DNA of 43,096 nucleotides from VFJL01 sp037147395. Its GTDB lineage: Bacteria > Pseudomonadota > Gammaproteobacteria > Burkholderiales > Nitrosomonadaceae. Below are positions 16,527 to 25,701 of the stretch, one piece after another. Both the position numbers and the translations under genes were made by a program. The stretch lies in NCBI GenBank assembly GCA_037147395.1, contig JBAWVG010000007.1, positions 1 to 43,096 on the forward strand. Direction: 5' to 3'. Position 1 is the stretch's first letter. Each line of letters starts with the position of its first letter. The notes beneath the pieces were generated by a model. The model saw only the letters and a program-made list of their open reading frames with translations. It did not search any database and was not told the DNA's origin.

Positions 16527-17063
16527 ATGGCACTCAAGTCAACGATCTTTAAAGCCGAGTTGCAAGTAGCTGATATCGACCGTAACTACTATCAAAGCCA
16601 TTCACTGACGCTTGCTCGGCACCCCTCCGAGACCGATGAACGGATGATGGTCAGGCTACTGGCATTTGCACTACACGCTCATGAGTCTCTACTGTTTGGA
16701 AATGGATTGAGTACCGATAACGAGCCTGATCTATGGAGGAAAGACTTAACGGGTGAGATCGATCTATGGATTGATGTTGGGCTACCGGATGAGAAGCTGG
16801 TCCGTAAGGCCTGCGGTCGGTCGAGGCAGGTATTTATCTACAGTTACGGCGGGCGTGTCGCCGATCGGTGGTGGGATCAATGCCGCAGCAAGCTCGGAAA
16901 AATTAAGAATTTGAATGTGATCAACCTATCCCCTCAGACCAGTCAATCAATTGCCAAGCAGGCTCAACGTAATATGCAGTTAAATTGCACTATCCAGGAA
17001 GGACAGATCTGGCTGGCCGATCAGAAGGAGTCTGTTCAAGTTGAACTGATCACGCCTGTATAA
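16527..17063 (+). CDS. yaeQ: YaeQ family protein
   Basis: This conserved proteobacterial protein has a PD-(D/E)XK nuclease-like fold and no settled function. The sequence MALKSTIFKAELQVADIDRN is the family start, and YQSHSLTLARHPSETDERMM is its signature. GEIDLWIDVGLPDEKLVRKA and RQVFIYSYGG lie in the core. From this start it is 178 residues, the normal length; the open frame to 16461 adds unrelated residues. Old links to RfaH-like activity are not supported by the fold. It converges on ftsB. Confidence 0.92.
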   Translation: MALKSTIFKAELQVADIDRNYYQSHSLTLARHPSETDERMMVRLLAFALHAHESLLFGNGLSTDNEPDLWRKDLTGEIDLWIDVGLPDEKLVRKACGRSRQVFIYSYGGRVADRWWDQCRSKLGKIKNLNVINLSPQTSQSIAKQAQRNMQLNCTIQEGQIWLADQKESVQVELITPV

Positions 17064-17123
17064 CACCGATGAAAATTCAACAAAATTGCAGGGCTTATTA
17101 AGTCCATCCCACCCATCTTCTTC

Positions 17124-17453
17124 TTATTTCTTTTTGGAAGTCGTTCCCATACTCTTACCCGATGGGTCGATGTTATCTTCATTGTTATCGACCACCTGGA
17201 AGAATATCTCACCCTGCTTTATCATTCCAAGCTCGCTACGGGCAATCTCCTCGATTGCATCGTAACCTTGCTTCAGGTCTCTCACCTCCGCATCCAGTGC
17301 AGCATTCCGAACTGTCCACTCTTTATTGATTTCGCGCTGACTGATGAGCTGCTGATTGATCTCCCACACTCGGAGCCAACTCCCTTTACCAAACCATAAT
17401 GGGTATTGCAACAGAGCAATCATCAAGACGAGTGCAATCGCCAGCAGCTTCAT
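17124..17453 (-). CDS. ftsB: Cell division protein FtsB
   Basis: FtsB is a bitopic inner-membrane protein that forms the FtsQLB complex activating septal peptidoglycan synthesis. The 109 residues consist of a short N-terminus, a transmembrane helix (LLAIALVLMIALLQYPLWFG) and a periplasmic coiled coil rich in Glu/Leu (REINKEWTVRNAALDAEVRD). The conserved AIEEIARSELGMIKQGEIFF follows, and the tail ends in KKK. AAGGA sits 7 nt before the ATG. It lies downstream of eno, the usual eno-ftsB order. Confidence 0.93.
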   Translation of the reverse strand: MKLLAIALVLMIALLQYPLWFGKGSWLRVWEINQQLISQREINKEWTVRNAALDAEVRDLKQGYDAIEEIARSELGMIKQGEIFFQVVDNNEDNIDPSGKSMGTTSKKK

Positions 17454-17557
17454 TCGGACATCCTTATAAGTCCCACAATCTGCACCTTCCTTGTGGATTA
17501 TTCACTACGTTTTTATAACGCAGTGGCGCCCAAATAAATCTATCGAGATCTTAAGTC

Positions 17558-18841
17558 TTATCTCAACTGATAGAAGGCGCCTCTCCCAGCATAGCTGGCA
17601 GAGTCACCCAAGTCTTCCTCGATACGCAGCAGCTGATTGTACTTGGCTAGGCGGTCTGAGCGAGAAAGTGAGCCCGTCTTGATTTGTAGCACGTTCGTGG
17701 CCACAGCAATATCCGCGATGGTGGTATCTTCTGTCTCACCGGAACGGTGCGAGATTACGGCGGTATAGCCTGCACGCTTAGCCGTTTCAATGGCAGAAAA
17801 TGTTTCGCTGAGGGTGCCGATCTGGTTCGGCTTAATCAGAATGGAGTTGGCAACACCCTGAGCAATTCCTTCCTTCAGGATTCTGGAATTTGTGACGAAT
17901 ACGTCATCCCCCACCAACTGCACTGATTTCCCGAGCTTACTGGTAAGCAATCTCCATCCATCCCAGTCGTGCTCACTCATCCCATCTTCGATACTGAGGA
18001 TGGGGTATTTATCGATCCAGGTGGCGAGATAATCCACAAACTGCGTAGACGTAAGACTCAAACCTTCGGATGATAGGTGGTACTTCCCATCCCTAAAAAA
18101 TTCTGAACTAGCGCAGTCCAGGCCGATTGCAACATCCGGTCCCGGCAAGTAACCCGCCTGCTCGATCGCCTCTACAATCAGCTGTAATGCAGCCTCGTTA
18201 TTCGCAAGGTTAGGAGCAAACCCCCCCTCATCTCCTACAGAGGTGGGCATACCCTTCGCATCAATCAATTTCTTCAGCGTATGAAATACTTCAGCACCGC
18301 AGCGAACCGCCTCACGAAAGCTTTGAGCACCCACAGGGATGATGACGAACTCCTGCATATCCAGATTATTGTTAGCGTGTGCCCCACCATTGATCACGTT
18401 CATCATCGGTACCGGCATCGACATCGGACCCGCACCCCCTAGGTAGCGGTATAGAGGAAGGCCGGCCTCCTCTGCAGCTGCCTTTGCGACCGCAAGAGAG
18501 ACCGCAAGGATGGCATTGGCTCCAAGTCTTGACTTATTATCGCTACCATCTAGGTCAATCAGAGTATGGTCGATAAAGTTCTGTTCCATCGAATCCAACC
18601 CCATGATGGACTCTGCAATCTCGGTATTAACATTGCTCACCGCCTTGAGGACACCCAGTCCAAAATAACGCTGCATATCACCATCACGTAATTCGACAGC
18701 CTCCTTAGTGCCGACGGAAGCACCTGAAGGTACAGCCGCCCGTCCTAGTACACCGGACTCGAGCAATACATCGGCCTCTATGGTCGGATTCCCACGGGAA
18801 TCGATGATTTCACGTGCGACGACATCTACGATTGCACTCAT
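17558..18841 (-). CDS. eno: Enolase
   Basis: Enolase interconverts 2-phosphoglycerate and phosphoenolpyruvate in glycolysis and gluconeogenesis. The 427-residue protein carries REIIDSRGNPTIEADV at the N-terminus, GGAHANNNLDMQEFVIIP, the catalytic-acid region VGDEGGFAPNL, and the metal-ligand segments LDCASSEF, SIEDGMSEHDWDGW and LVGDDVFVTN. The catalytic-base region is LIKPNQIGTLSET with SHRSGETEDTTIAD following. The start has AGGGAAA 8-10 nt upstream. It lies 61 nt downstream of pyrG and 104 nt upstream of ftsB. Confidence 0.97.
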   Translation of the reverse strand: MSAIVDVVAREIIDSRGNPTIEADVLLESGVLGRAAVPSGASVGTKEAVELRDGDMQRYFGLGVLKAVSNVNTEIAESIMGLDSMEQNFIDHTLIDLDGSDNKSRLGANAILAVSLAVAKAAAEEAGLPLYRYLGGAGPMSMPVPMMNVINGGAHANNNLDMQEFVIIPVGAQSFREAVRCGAEVFHTLKKLIDAKGMPTSVGDEGGFAPNLANNEAALQLIVEAIEQAGYLPGPDVAIGLDCASSEFFRDGKYHLSSEGLSLTSTQFVDYLATWIDKYPILSIEDGMSEHDWDGWRLLTSKLGKSVQLVGDDVFVTNSRILKEGIAQGVANSILIKPNQIGTLSETFSAIETAKRAGYTAVISHRSGETEDTTIADIAVATNVLQIKTGSLSRSDRLAKYNQLLRIEEDLGDSASYAGRGAFYQLR

Positions 18842-18902
18842 GCTATTTTTCCCTGATGTTATTTAAGTTATTAGAACGGGTCTCGCTTTACGTAGCCGAT
18901 AC

Positions 18903-20588
18903 TTAAGAAATAATTTTTAATTTAGCGGGGTCAGATGCGACTGACTCAGAATGCCCTTCCGAAGATTTAATAGCCGCCTCGACAAAGGATTTAAATAGCG
19001 GATGTCCCGACCTGGGTGTGGATGTGAATTCAGGATGAAATTGGCAAGCAACAAACCAAGGATGCTCATCCTGAGGGAGCTCAATCATCTCGCACAGTGT
19101 CTCAACCGCAGATAACCCACTGACTCGTAGCCCCACCTTCTCAAGCTGAGGGAGGTACGCGTTATTGACTTCATAACGGTGGCGATGTCGCTCGATAATC
19201 GTATCAGTGCCATAAATCTTCTTCGCCAGAGATCCCTCCTGCAGTACGCACTCCTGCCCCCCAAGACGCATACTCCCGCCTAGATCTGACTTGGCGTCAC
19301 GCATCTCTAACTGTCCTTCGCGGGTACGCCATTCGGTGATCAGACCGATCACAGGGTAAGGTGTATCTGGATTAAATTCGGTGCTGTGAGCACCCTCCAT
19401 TGAGGCCTTGTCACGAGCATATTCGATCACTGCCAGCTGCAGTCCGAGACAGATTCCCAGATAGGGGATCCGGTTTTCACGTGCGTAATGGATGGCCATA
19501 ATCTTGCCCTCCACACCTCGTTTACCGAATCCACCCGGAACCAGAATCGCGTCCATCCCGACGAGGCAATCGGTCCCTTGCTTCTCGATATTCTCCGAGT
19601 CCATGTAATGAATATTGATCTTGCTACGGGTATGAATACCCGCATGTATCAAGGCCTCAGACAGGGATTTGTATGATTCAGTCAGATCAACATACTTACC
19701 CACCAGCGCAATCTTGACAGACCTCTGAGGATGCTCCAGATGATCAACCAGACTCTTCCATACGCTCAAATCCGCGGGCTTGGCCAGGATGTCCAATTTA
19801 TGACACACGATCTCATCGAGCATCTGATCGTGCAGCAAGCCTGGAATCTTATAAATGCTATCCGCGTCCACCGCTGAGATCACGGCCTCCTCTCTCACAT
19901 TGGTGAATAGCGCAATCTTGCGGCGTTCATCGGCCGGCAATTCTCGGTCTGCACGGCATAACAGAACATCCGGCTGAATACCAATCTCGCGCAACTCCTT
20001 GACTGAGTGTTGGGTCGGTTTGGTCTTCAGCTCTCCTGCCGATCCGATGTAAGGAAGGAGTGTGAGGTGAATGAAGCAGGTATCGTTACGAGGGTGCTGC
20101 ACCGCCATCTGGCGGATCGCTTCTAGAAATGGCAGGGACTCGATATCTCCCACGGTGCCGCCAATCTCGACGATGGCAACCTGAGCGTCGCCCGCACCTG
20201 CCTTGATATGAAGCTTGATCTCATCAGTGATGTGTGGGATCACCTGTACTGTGCCGCCGAGATAGTCTCCCCGACGCTCCTTCTTGATTACGCTCTCGTA
20301 TATCTGTCCGGTAGTGAAGTTATTACGCTTACTCATCTTAGTGCTGATGAATCGCTCGTAATGTCCCAGATCGAGATCAGTCTCCGCACCATCCTCGGTG
20401 ACAAATACCTCTCCATGCTGGAATGGGCTCATGGTGCCAGGATCCACATTAATATAGGGATCCAGCTTGAGCATGGTTACTTTAATGCCGCGGGTTTCGA
20501 GAATTGCTGCTAGGGAGGCGGCGGCGATACCCTTCCCCAAGGAAGAGACAACACCGCCAGTCACAAATACATACTTGGTCATGGACAT
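18903..20588 (-). CDS. pyrG: CTP synthase
   Basis: CTP synthase makes CTP from UTP, ATP and glutamine. The 561-residue protein has an N-terminal synthetase domain beginning KYVFVTGGVVSSLGKGIAAA, with the P-loop-like SSLGKG and DPYINVDPGTMSPFQHGEVF. The C-terminal class I glutaminase domain has LGICLGLQLAVIEYA, containing the nucleophile Cys, and CQFHPEFTSTP with the His/Glu pair. Two in-frame ATG codons lie six bases apart; the second would give the classic MTKYVFVTGG start, and neither has a strong Shine-Dalgarno. A C-terminal extension of about 20 residues follows the normal end. It heads the pyrG-eno-ftsB block. Confidence 0.97.
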   Translation of the reverse strand: MSMTKYVFVTGGVVSSLGKGIAAASLAAILETRGIKVTMLKLDPYINVDPGTMSPFQHGEVFVTEDGAETDLDLGHYERFISTKMSKRNNFTTGQIYESVIKKERRGDYLGGTVQVIPHITDEIKLHIKAGAGDAQVAIVEIGGTVGDIESLPFLEAIRQMAVQHPRNDTCFIHLTLLPYIGSAGELKTKPTQHSVKELREIGIQPDVLLCRADRELPADERRKIALFTNVREEAVISAVDADSIYKIPGLLHDQMLDEIVCHKLDILAKPADLSVWKSLVDHLEHPQRSVKIALVGKYVDLTESYKSLSEALIHAGIHTRSKINIHYMDSENIEKQGTDCLVGMDAILVPGGFGKRGVEGKIMAIHYARENRIPYLGICLGLQLAVIEYARDKASMEGAHSTEFNPDTPYPVIGLITEWRTREGQLEMRDAKSDLGGSMRLGGQECVLQEGSLAKKIYGTDTIIERHRHRYEVNNAYLPQLEKVGLRVSGLSAVETLCEMIELPQDEHPWFVACQFHPEFTSTPRSGHPLFKSFVEAAIKSSEGHSESVASDPAKLKIIS

Positions 20589-20672
20589 ACATGATACGGG
20601 AAAAGGCCTTCCAGAACAAATTTGGCACGCGACAATACCGACTCAGCGACCGAAGGGACCACTCCCACGTGC

Positions 20673-21158
20673 TTAAGACTGGCCTATTATCTCGACCTCT
20701 ACCCCGGCCTCAACTCGCTTAAATAGCTCCAGCAGATCGGGGTTATGCATTCGGATGCACCCGATCGAACCGGGTTTCCCCATCACCGCGCTGTCTGGGC
20801 TGCCGTGGATGTAGATATAACGGCGCATCGTATCGACCTCTCCCAAACGATTAAAGCCTAGCTCACAGCCTGAAAGCCATAGTATTCGTGTCAGAATCCA
20901 ATCTCGTTCAGGATAACGAGCACCCAACTCTGGCGTATAAATTTCACCGGTCGGTCGGCGTTTAATGAATACTGTGTTCACCGGCTGACCCTCACCGACT
21001 TTGGCACGTATCACATGCCTTCCCAGAGGCGTACAAAAACTACCTCTCCTCTGGCCCACTCCATTCTTGGCCGTGGAGACACTGTAATGCTGAACCACCC
21101 TGCCATCAGAGTCTAATAAGTCCAGCGTCTGGTTTTGGATATTGATGATGACTCTCAT
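20673..21158 (-). CDS. L,D-transpeptidase catalytic domain (YkuD) protein
   Basis: This is a 161-residue single-domain protein with the YkuD active site. HGSPD carries His118 and GSIGCIRM carries the nucleophile Cys134 with Arg136. Such enzymes make 3-3 peptidoglycan cross-links or anchor lipoproteins in the periplasm. The family fold starts at once (MRVIINIQNQTLDLLDSDGR) and there is no signal peptide or membrane helix. Either export occurs by an unrecognised route or the protein acts in the cytoplasm. Its ATG overlaps the tadA stop (ATGA), so it is translationally coupled to tadA. Confidence 0.88.
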   Translation of the reverse strand: MRVIINIQNQTLDLLDSDGRVVQHYSVSTAKNGVGQRRGSFCTPLGRHVIRAKVGEGQPVNTVFIKRRPTGEIYTPELGARYPERDWILTRILWLSGCELGFNRLGEVDTMRRYIYIHGSPDSAVMGKPGSIGCIRMHNPDLLELFKRVEAGVEVEIIGQS

Positions 21159-21676
21159 TGATCTGCCATTCCGATCACCTTACGGCGCTGTGCAAAGAAT
21201 TTCTTCAATAGCTCACCCGACTCTTCTGCCAGCACACCTCCAGCAATCCGCAAGTGATGGTTGATCCGGATATCTGCCGGCAAATCGATTAAGCTACCAC
21301 AGGCGCCCGTCTTAGGCTCTCGTGCTCCATAAATGAGCCTCGTAATGCGAGCATGAAAGATTGCACCGACACACATGGTACAAGGCTCCAGCGTGACATA
21401 GAGCGTGCAATCCGTCAGACGGTAATTGCCTATATGCTGAGCAGCATCACGAATCGCCATCACTTCGGCATGGGCGGTCGGGTCAGCGGACGAAATCGGA
21501 CGGTTGTAACCCCGACCAATGATCTCATCACCCCTCACCACCACCGCACCCACCGGCACCTCCCCGACCTCCCATGCCTGCCTTGCAAGATCAAGCGCTA
21601 CTCGCATGAAAGCAATATCGCCACTCTGCTTATCATGCAGGCTAGGAGCCACTAAAGAGGACTTCTTAAGGTTCAT
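21155..21676 (-). CDS. tadA: tRNA-specific adenosine deaminase TadA
   Basis: TadA deaminates A34 to inosine in the anticodon of tRNA-Arg(ACG), allowing it to read CGU, CGC and CGA codons. The 173-residue protein has the zinc-deaminase motifs TAHAEVMAIRDA, with zinc ligand His69 and catalytic Glu71, and LEPCTMCVGAIFHARI with Cys99 and Cys102. WEVGEVPVGAVVV and GCNRPI-like GYNRPISSADPTAHAE are family features. An ATG at 21676 is chosen over the TTG one codon upstream. About 20 residues precede the usual deaminase start. Confidence 0.93.
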   Translation of the reverse strand: MNLKKSSLVAPSLHDKQSGDIAFMRVALDLARQAWEVGEVPVGAVVVRGDEIIGRGYNRPISSADPTAHAEVMAIRDAAQHIGNYRLTDCTLYVTLEPCTMCVGAIFHARITRLIYGAREPKTGACGSLIDLPADIRINHHLRIAGGVLAEESGELLKKFFAQRRKVIGMADQ

Positions 21677-21842
21677 CAACAGATTCTAACCCAGATGAAC
21701 TGTCCAATCGCGTGATGATCACGAGGCGGGTTATGAGAAGATCTCTGCGCAGGGCTTGTTTTTGCATGGAAAAAGATTATCCTGATTTTTACTGAAATTT
21801 CGAATTTCTAAACAATCACTTTGGGGAAAACCCCCACTCATT

Positions 21843-23789
21843 ATGCAATTCAGGTTGATTGCGGTTATCGTATTTTCCCTTCTGCATGTCCCACACGTCA
21901 TGGCAGAGCTGCCCGTACTTAAGGTTGAATTCACAGAGACCAAGGCACCGAGCAGCATCGCTCAACAGCAGAGGGCCTATACCGAATCCAGCGCAATCGT
22001 GACCTATGCGGATGGCCGCAAGATCTCCTACCCTCTGGCTCACCATATCCTCTACAACTCAGGCGAACAAGTCGGCAGTTGGAAAGCTGGCTCCATCGTC
22101 GATAGAAATGGTCACATCCTACAAACAGCGCAGATCAATGAGGCCGGCGACACCGCACAAGGGCCATTCCATGCTCGTAGCCCCGATGCCAATTCACTCA
22201 TGCGACAAGGTGACAATCTCTTCCTGATCACGCACCTAGAATACGATACCGTCTCTCCCAATGTCGACCCCGGAAAGCCCATCCTGAATCTGTACGGATC
22301 CTTGCCCATGGTGATGAATCTAGCCTCCATCCAGCAAGAGTCTCTCACCGGAAGATTAACCGCATTTAATTTGAAGAATGTCGACATGAGTGGTGTAGGG
22401 GGTCTATGGAACCCCTGTGCAGGCGAACTCACACCATGGAATACGCATATCGGGGGCGAAGAGTATGAACCTGATGCACGTGTCTTTGAAAGCAGGCCCC
22501 TCACGGCTATGAATCTCTATCTAAACTCTCCCGGGCAACTTTCGCCAATCGGTGCAGATCCATACAGATACGGAATAATCACCGAGGTTAATGTGAATTA
22601 TAGCGGGAAGACAGAAGTTACCAAACACCATTCCATGGGACGATCCTCAAATGAGCTCGCTCATGTCATGCCAGACAGCAGGACCGCCTACAAGGGCGAT
22701 GACGGCGATGATGTAATGATGACCCTATTCGTTGCCGACAGGCCCCAAGATCTAACCAGCGGCAGTCTATATGCCGCCAAGTTACATCAGACCGATGCCT
22801 CCGATGGGGGCAAGTTTGATCTTCAATGGATCAAGCTTGGCCATGCCACAGATGCTGAAATCGATGCATTGGTGGCCGGTAGCATTAAATTCTCAGATAT
22901 CTTTGAGGTGGCAAGTAGTGTCGAGTACCGATCGAACCCCTCTGCTTATACTAATTTTAGGCCGGTTTATGTCTACACCAGCGGCAGCACTCCGGCGCTA
23001 GAATATCTTAAGGTCAGAGATGGCATGGAAAAGGCTGCCGCCTTCTTAGAAACTCGACGTTTCGCGGCCTACCTGGGAGCAACCACCGAACTTACTAAGC
23101 TTGAGGGAGTGACTTCCAATCAACAAGATAAAAGGCTTTACATGGCGATGTCCTATGTACAGAGGGGCATGCTATCCGGACAGAATGGAGAGCGCCCTCA
23201 GGATCATGTCCGCCTAGCAGGCCACCCCAAGGACCTGGACTGCGGTATCGTGTATCAGTCTGACTTAACGTCTGATCAGGTGGACACATCTGGCAACCCG
23301 ATCAATAGCCAATGGGTGGCGACTAATCTGAGAGCTCTCGTCATGGGCGCTCGGAAACCCGATACACAAAATACTTACGGACTCCATGACAGATGCGACA
23401 CCGATAAAGTGGCCAACCCCGATAACCTCAAGTACTCAGAGTCGATGCGCACCCTCTTCATCGGTGAGGACAGTGCCAATCATCTGAATAACTTTCTATG
23501 GGCATACAATGTCGATACCAATAAGGCTATCCGCATTGCTACCAACCGCGCAGGCGCAGAATGGACTGGCCTGCAGGTGGTAGAGAATCTAAATGGATTT
23601 ACCTACATCATGTCTAACATCCAACACCCCGGCGCTGATACGGATTTACGTAGTTACCAGAATAAGATCCAAGGCTTTGACAGCTTTCGAGCCGGTATCG
23701 ATCAGCGCGGCGCAGTCGGGTACTTGGGAGGACTTCCCTCAATCAAGCGGATCCAAAAAGGATCTCTCAATGTGAGTGGTACCGACTAA
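21843..23789 (+). CDS. PhoX-like (DUF839) secreted protein
   Basis: The 648-residue protein has a signal peptide (LIAVIVFSLLHVPHVMA, cleavage near residue 21) and PhoX/DUF839 hallmarks. Examples are WNPCAGELTPWNTHIGGEEY at about 189-208, containing Cys192 and Glu207/208, and HHSMGRSSNELAHVMPDSRT, which replaces the usual GRFxHE. GDDGDDVMMTLFVAD and GLQVVENLNGFTYIMSNIQH lie further on. PhoX enzymes are calcium/iron phosphatases, a beta-propeller fold normally sent through the Tat path. This one has no twin arginine, so it appears Sec-exported, and its enzymatic role is uncertain. A methyltransferase gene follows 28 nt downstream. Confidence 0.78.
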   Translation: MQFRLIAVIVFSLLHVPHVMAELPVLKVEFTETKAPSSIAQQQRAYTESSAIVTYADGRKISYPLAHHILYNSGEQVGSWKAGSIVDRNGHILQTAQINEAGDTAQGPFHARSPDANSLMRQGDNLFLITHLEYDTVSPNVDPGKPILNLYGSLPMVMNLASIQQESLTGRLTAFNLKNVDMSGVGGLWNPCAGELTPWNTHIGGEEYEPDARVFESRPLTAMNLYLNSPGQLSPIGADPYRYGIITEVNVNYSGKTEVTKHHSMGRSSNELAHVMPDSRTAYKGDDGDDVMMTLFVADRPQDLTSGSLYAAKLHQTDASDGGKFDLQWIKLGHATDAEIDALVAGSIKFSDIFEVASSVEYRSNPSAYTNFRPVYVYTSGSTPALEYLKVRDGMEKAAAFLETRRFAAYLGATTELTKLEGVTSNQQDKRLYMAMSYVQRGMLSGQNGERPQDHVRLAGHPKDLDCGIVYQSDLTSDQVDTSGNPINSQWVATNLRALVMGARKPDTQNTYGLHDRCDTDKVANPDNLKYSESMRTLFIGEDSANHLNNFLWAYNVDTNKAIRIATNRAGAEWTGLQVVENLNGFTYIMSNIQHPGADTDLRSYQNKIQGFDSFRAGIDQRGAVGYLGGLPSIKRIQKGSLNVSGTD

Positions 23790-23817
23790 TGGCACACCAT
23801 CCACCTTATAGCGTCTC

Positions 23818-24534
23818 ATGACGACCGCAGACTCCACCGCTATCTTCAAGGACTCCTGGTCTTTGTATGACCTGATCACAGAATACAATTACATGTCCCA
23901 CCAGGAGATCTATGCTGGGGTCGATCAGTTGCTGCAGTCACGCAACAATCTGGAACAGACCCGCCTGTTAGACTTAGGTTGCGGCAATGCTCGGTATCTG
24001 GCCCCCTGTCTGAAACGATCCCCTCCCTCAGTCTATCAAGGGGTGGATCTCTCTGAGGCCGCACTGGCAGAAGCGCGAGACTATCTGACAGGGCTTCCCG
24101 GTCAAGTGATTCTGACCCATGCGGACCTACTCGACGCGATCGAGTCGACTGATAAAGTCTGGGATGTCATCTTTACCGGCTTTGCGATCCATCACCTGAC
24201 CCTGGATGCGAAAAAGCGCTTCTTCCAAGCGGCCGGGAAATGCCTCTCACAGAATGGCTGGCTGATACTCGTGGATGTGGTGAGGGATGAGGGCCAAAGC
24301 CGAGAAAACTATCTGGATGGTTATCTGAAGTTCATGCGAGAGGGTTGGATACGGGTACCCCACGATCAATTGGAAGAGGCCTGTACGCATGTTCACGACT
24401 GGGACTACCCGGAACCCTTCTCTACCCTACAAGAGATGGCCATATCATCGGACCTTAAGTCCTGCCGCCTGATCAGTCGCCACGCACAGCATCACACCCT
24501 GCTATTCTCACGCTCCGCGGTGGAGGACCTCTAA
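23818..24534 (+). CDS. Class I SAM-dependent methyltransferase
   Basis: The 238-residue protein has methyltransferase motif I LLDLGCGNARYLAP at about 50-63 and the acidic motif II VYQGVDLSEAALAEARDYL. Motif IV is WDVIFTGFAIHHLTLDAKK and the post-motif is LSQNGWLILVDVVRDEGQS. These bind S-adenosylmethionine. The acceptor cannot be predicted. It follows the PhoX-like gene closely and is probably cotranscribed with it, though no functional link is obvious. No strong Shine-Dalgarno is visible. Confidence 0.85.
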   Translation: MTTADSTAIFKDSWSLYDLITEYNYMSHQEIYAGVDQLLQSRNNLEQTRLLDLGCGNARYLAPCLKRSPPSVYQGVDLSEAALAEARDYLTGLPGQVILTHADLLDAIESTDKVWDVIFTGFAIHHLTLDAKKRFFQAAGKCLSQNGWLILVDVVRDEGQSRENYLDGYLKFMREGWIRVPHDQLEEACTHVHDWDYPEPFSTLQEMAISSDLKSCRLISRHAQHHTLLFSRSAVEDL

Positions 24535-24871
24535 TAACGTCCACATACTGAAGTCTCTTCTGAGTGATCTGGTTAGATGCTGAGTCAGCCGGCATCTACT
24601 TTGATCGCCCCCTCACTATCTCTACGCCGCCTCTTTCCATTAAAAAGGGATGACAGCATTGCCACCTCTGCCGGATACGGCAAGAATTGCCGCATGACCT
24701 GCCCCAGTATCAAACGATGCCAGCGCATTAGTTTAAAGACCTTCAGAGGCTGGCACGAATCAAGACTCCCCTTATTTTTTAGCTGCCTTTAAATGAGTCT
24801 GGCATGGTAAATGCTTTATAACGAGTATGAAGACCAAGATACCCCTTTAAACTCCTCAGGATCTCCCAAGA
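24535..24871. other. Intergenic region with no supported gene
   Basis: These 337 bases contain a 71-codon open frame (24577-24792) with no recognisable family, no ribosome site and little protein character, so I do not call it. AGATGC at 24571-24576 pairs with GCATCT at 24591-24596, enclosing a GCTGA-G-TCAGC palindrome. This might be part of the methyltransferase 3' end. A TATAAC near 24827-24832 may be the -10 of the TPR gene. Confidence 0.4.
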
Positions 24872-25666
24872 ATGCTAGCTCAAGCCATTGCTCCCAAGCT
24901 CAAGTTTTTGCCATCACAAATCCGTAGCGCCCGGTCCGTGACGCTCGTCAACCGAAGTACAAAACAAATAATTGCCGAACTCACGAGCGCCGGCAATCTG
25001 CTCTGCGATCAAGGTAGCCCCGATGAAGCGCTCGAGTGTTTCCTCAAGGCCATGTCACTTCTAAACACTTGCAGAACTGTAGGGGATAAGAGGATCGCAA
25101 TCTGCCACTACAATACGGCCCGGGCCTATGCCATGCTCGACAAGAACGAAGAAGCTCTGGAACACTACCGACACGCACTGGATGCCTCCCCAAGACTGGT
25201 GCAAGCACACAACAATATCGGAATGCTGCTCAACCAAAGTGGCCATTTCGATGAAGCTGGAGAGCATTTTAAGAAAGCGATCAAGATCGATGGGCTATTC
25301 GCACCCGCCTACTATGGACTAGGGGTCGCGCTTCAAAGTATGGGTGACAATGTGAATGCCGCCTTCGCCTACCAGAAGGCGCTGACATTTAACCCAGAAT
25401 CTTATCCCGCCTGGATCAATCTCGGATTAGTCTGTCACTCAATCGAGAACTATGAAGTCGCCATCAACTGCTACAAAGAGGCGATTGGCATCTTGAATAC
25501 AGATGCCGAGGCCTTCTATAACCTTGGACTTGCCTACATGGGAGCGGGCGACCTGAAACAAGCCGCAACCGCTTTTAGTGATGCACTCAAGATTAAACCT
25601 GATCATGAATCAGCTCAAGATGCCGTCCGTGAGACGATGTACTTCTTGCTGGAGAAACAAGACTAG
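24872..25666 (+). CDS. Tetratricopeptide repeat protein
   Basis: This 264-residue protein is mostly TPR helices from about residue 30 to 255. Repeats are visible as AGNLLCDQGSPDEALECFLK, HYNTARAYAMLDKNEEALEH, VQAHNNIGMLLNQSGHFDEA and FYNLGLAYMGAGDLKQAATA. There is no signal peptide, so it is probably a cytoplasmic scaffold. TPRs bind other proteins and the partner is unknown. AGGA lies about 10 nt before the start. It converges on xerD and stands alone. Confidence 0.85.
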   Translation: MLAQAIAPKLKFLPSQIRSARSVTLVNRSTKQIIAELTSAGNLLCDQGSPDEALECFLKAMSLLNTCRTVGDKRIAICHYNTARAYAMLDKNEEALEHYRHALDASPRLVQAHNNIGMLLNQSGHFDEAGEHFKKAIKIDGLFAPAYYGLGVALQSMGDNVNAAFAYQKALTFNPESYPAWINLGLVCHSIENYEVAINCYKEAIGILNTDAEAFYNLGLAYMGAGDLKQAATAFSDALKIKPDHESAQDAVRETMYFLLEKQD

Positions 25667-25701
25667 TCGTATTAGGCTATAGAATCTGTCCCCCGCTAGC
25701 C

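Noticed and set aside
24577..24792. A 71-codon open frame between the methyltransferase and TPR genes
   Set aside because: No ribosome site, no recognisable domain and unbalanced composition; kept as intergenic.
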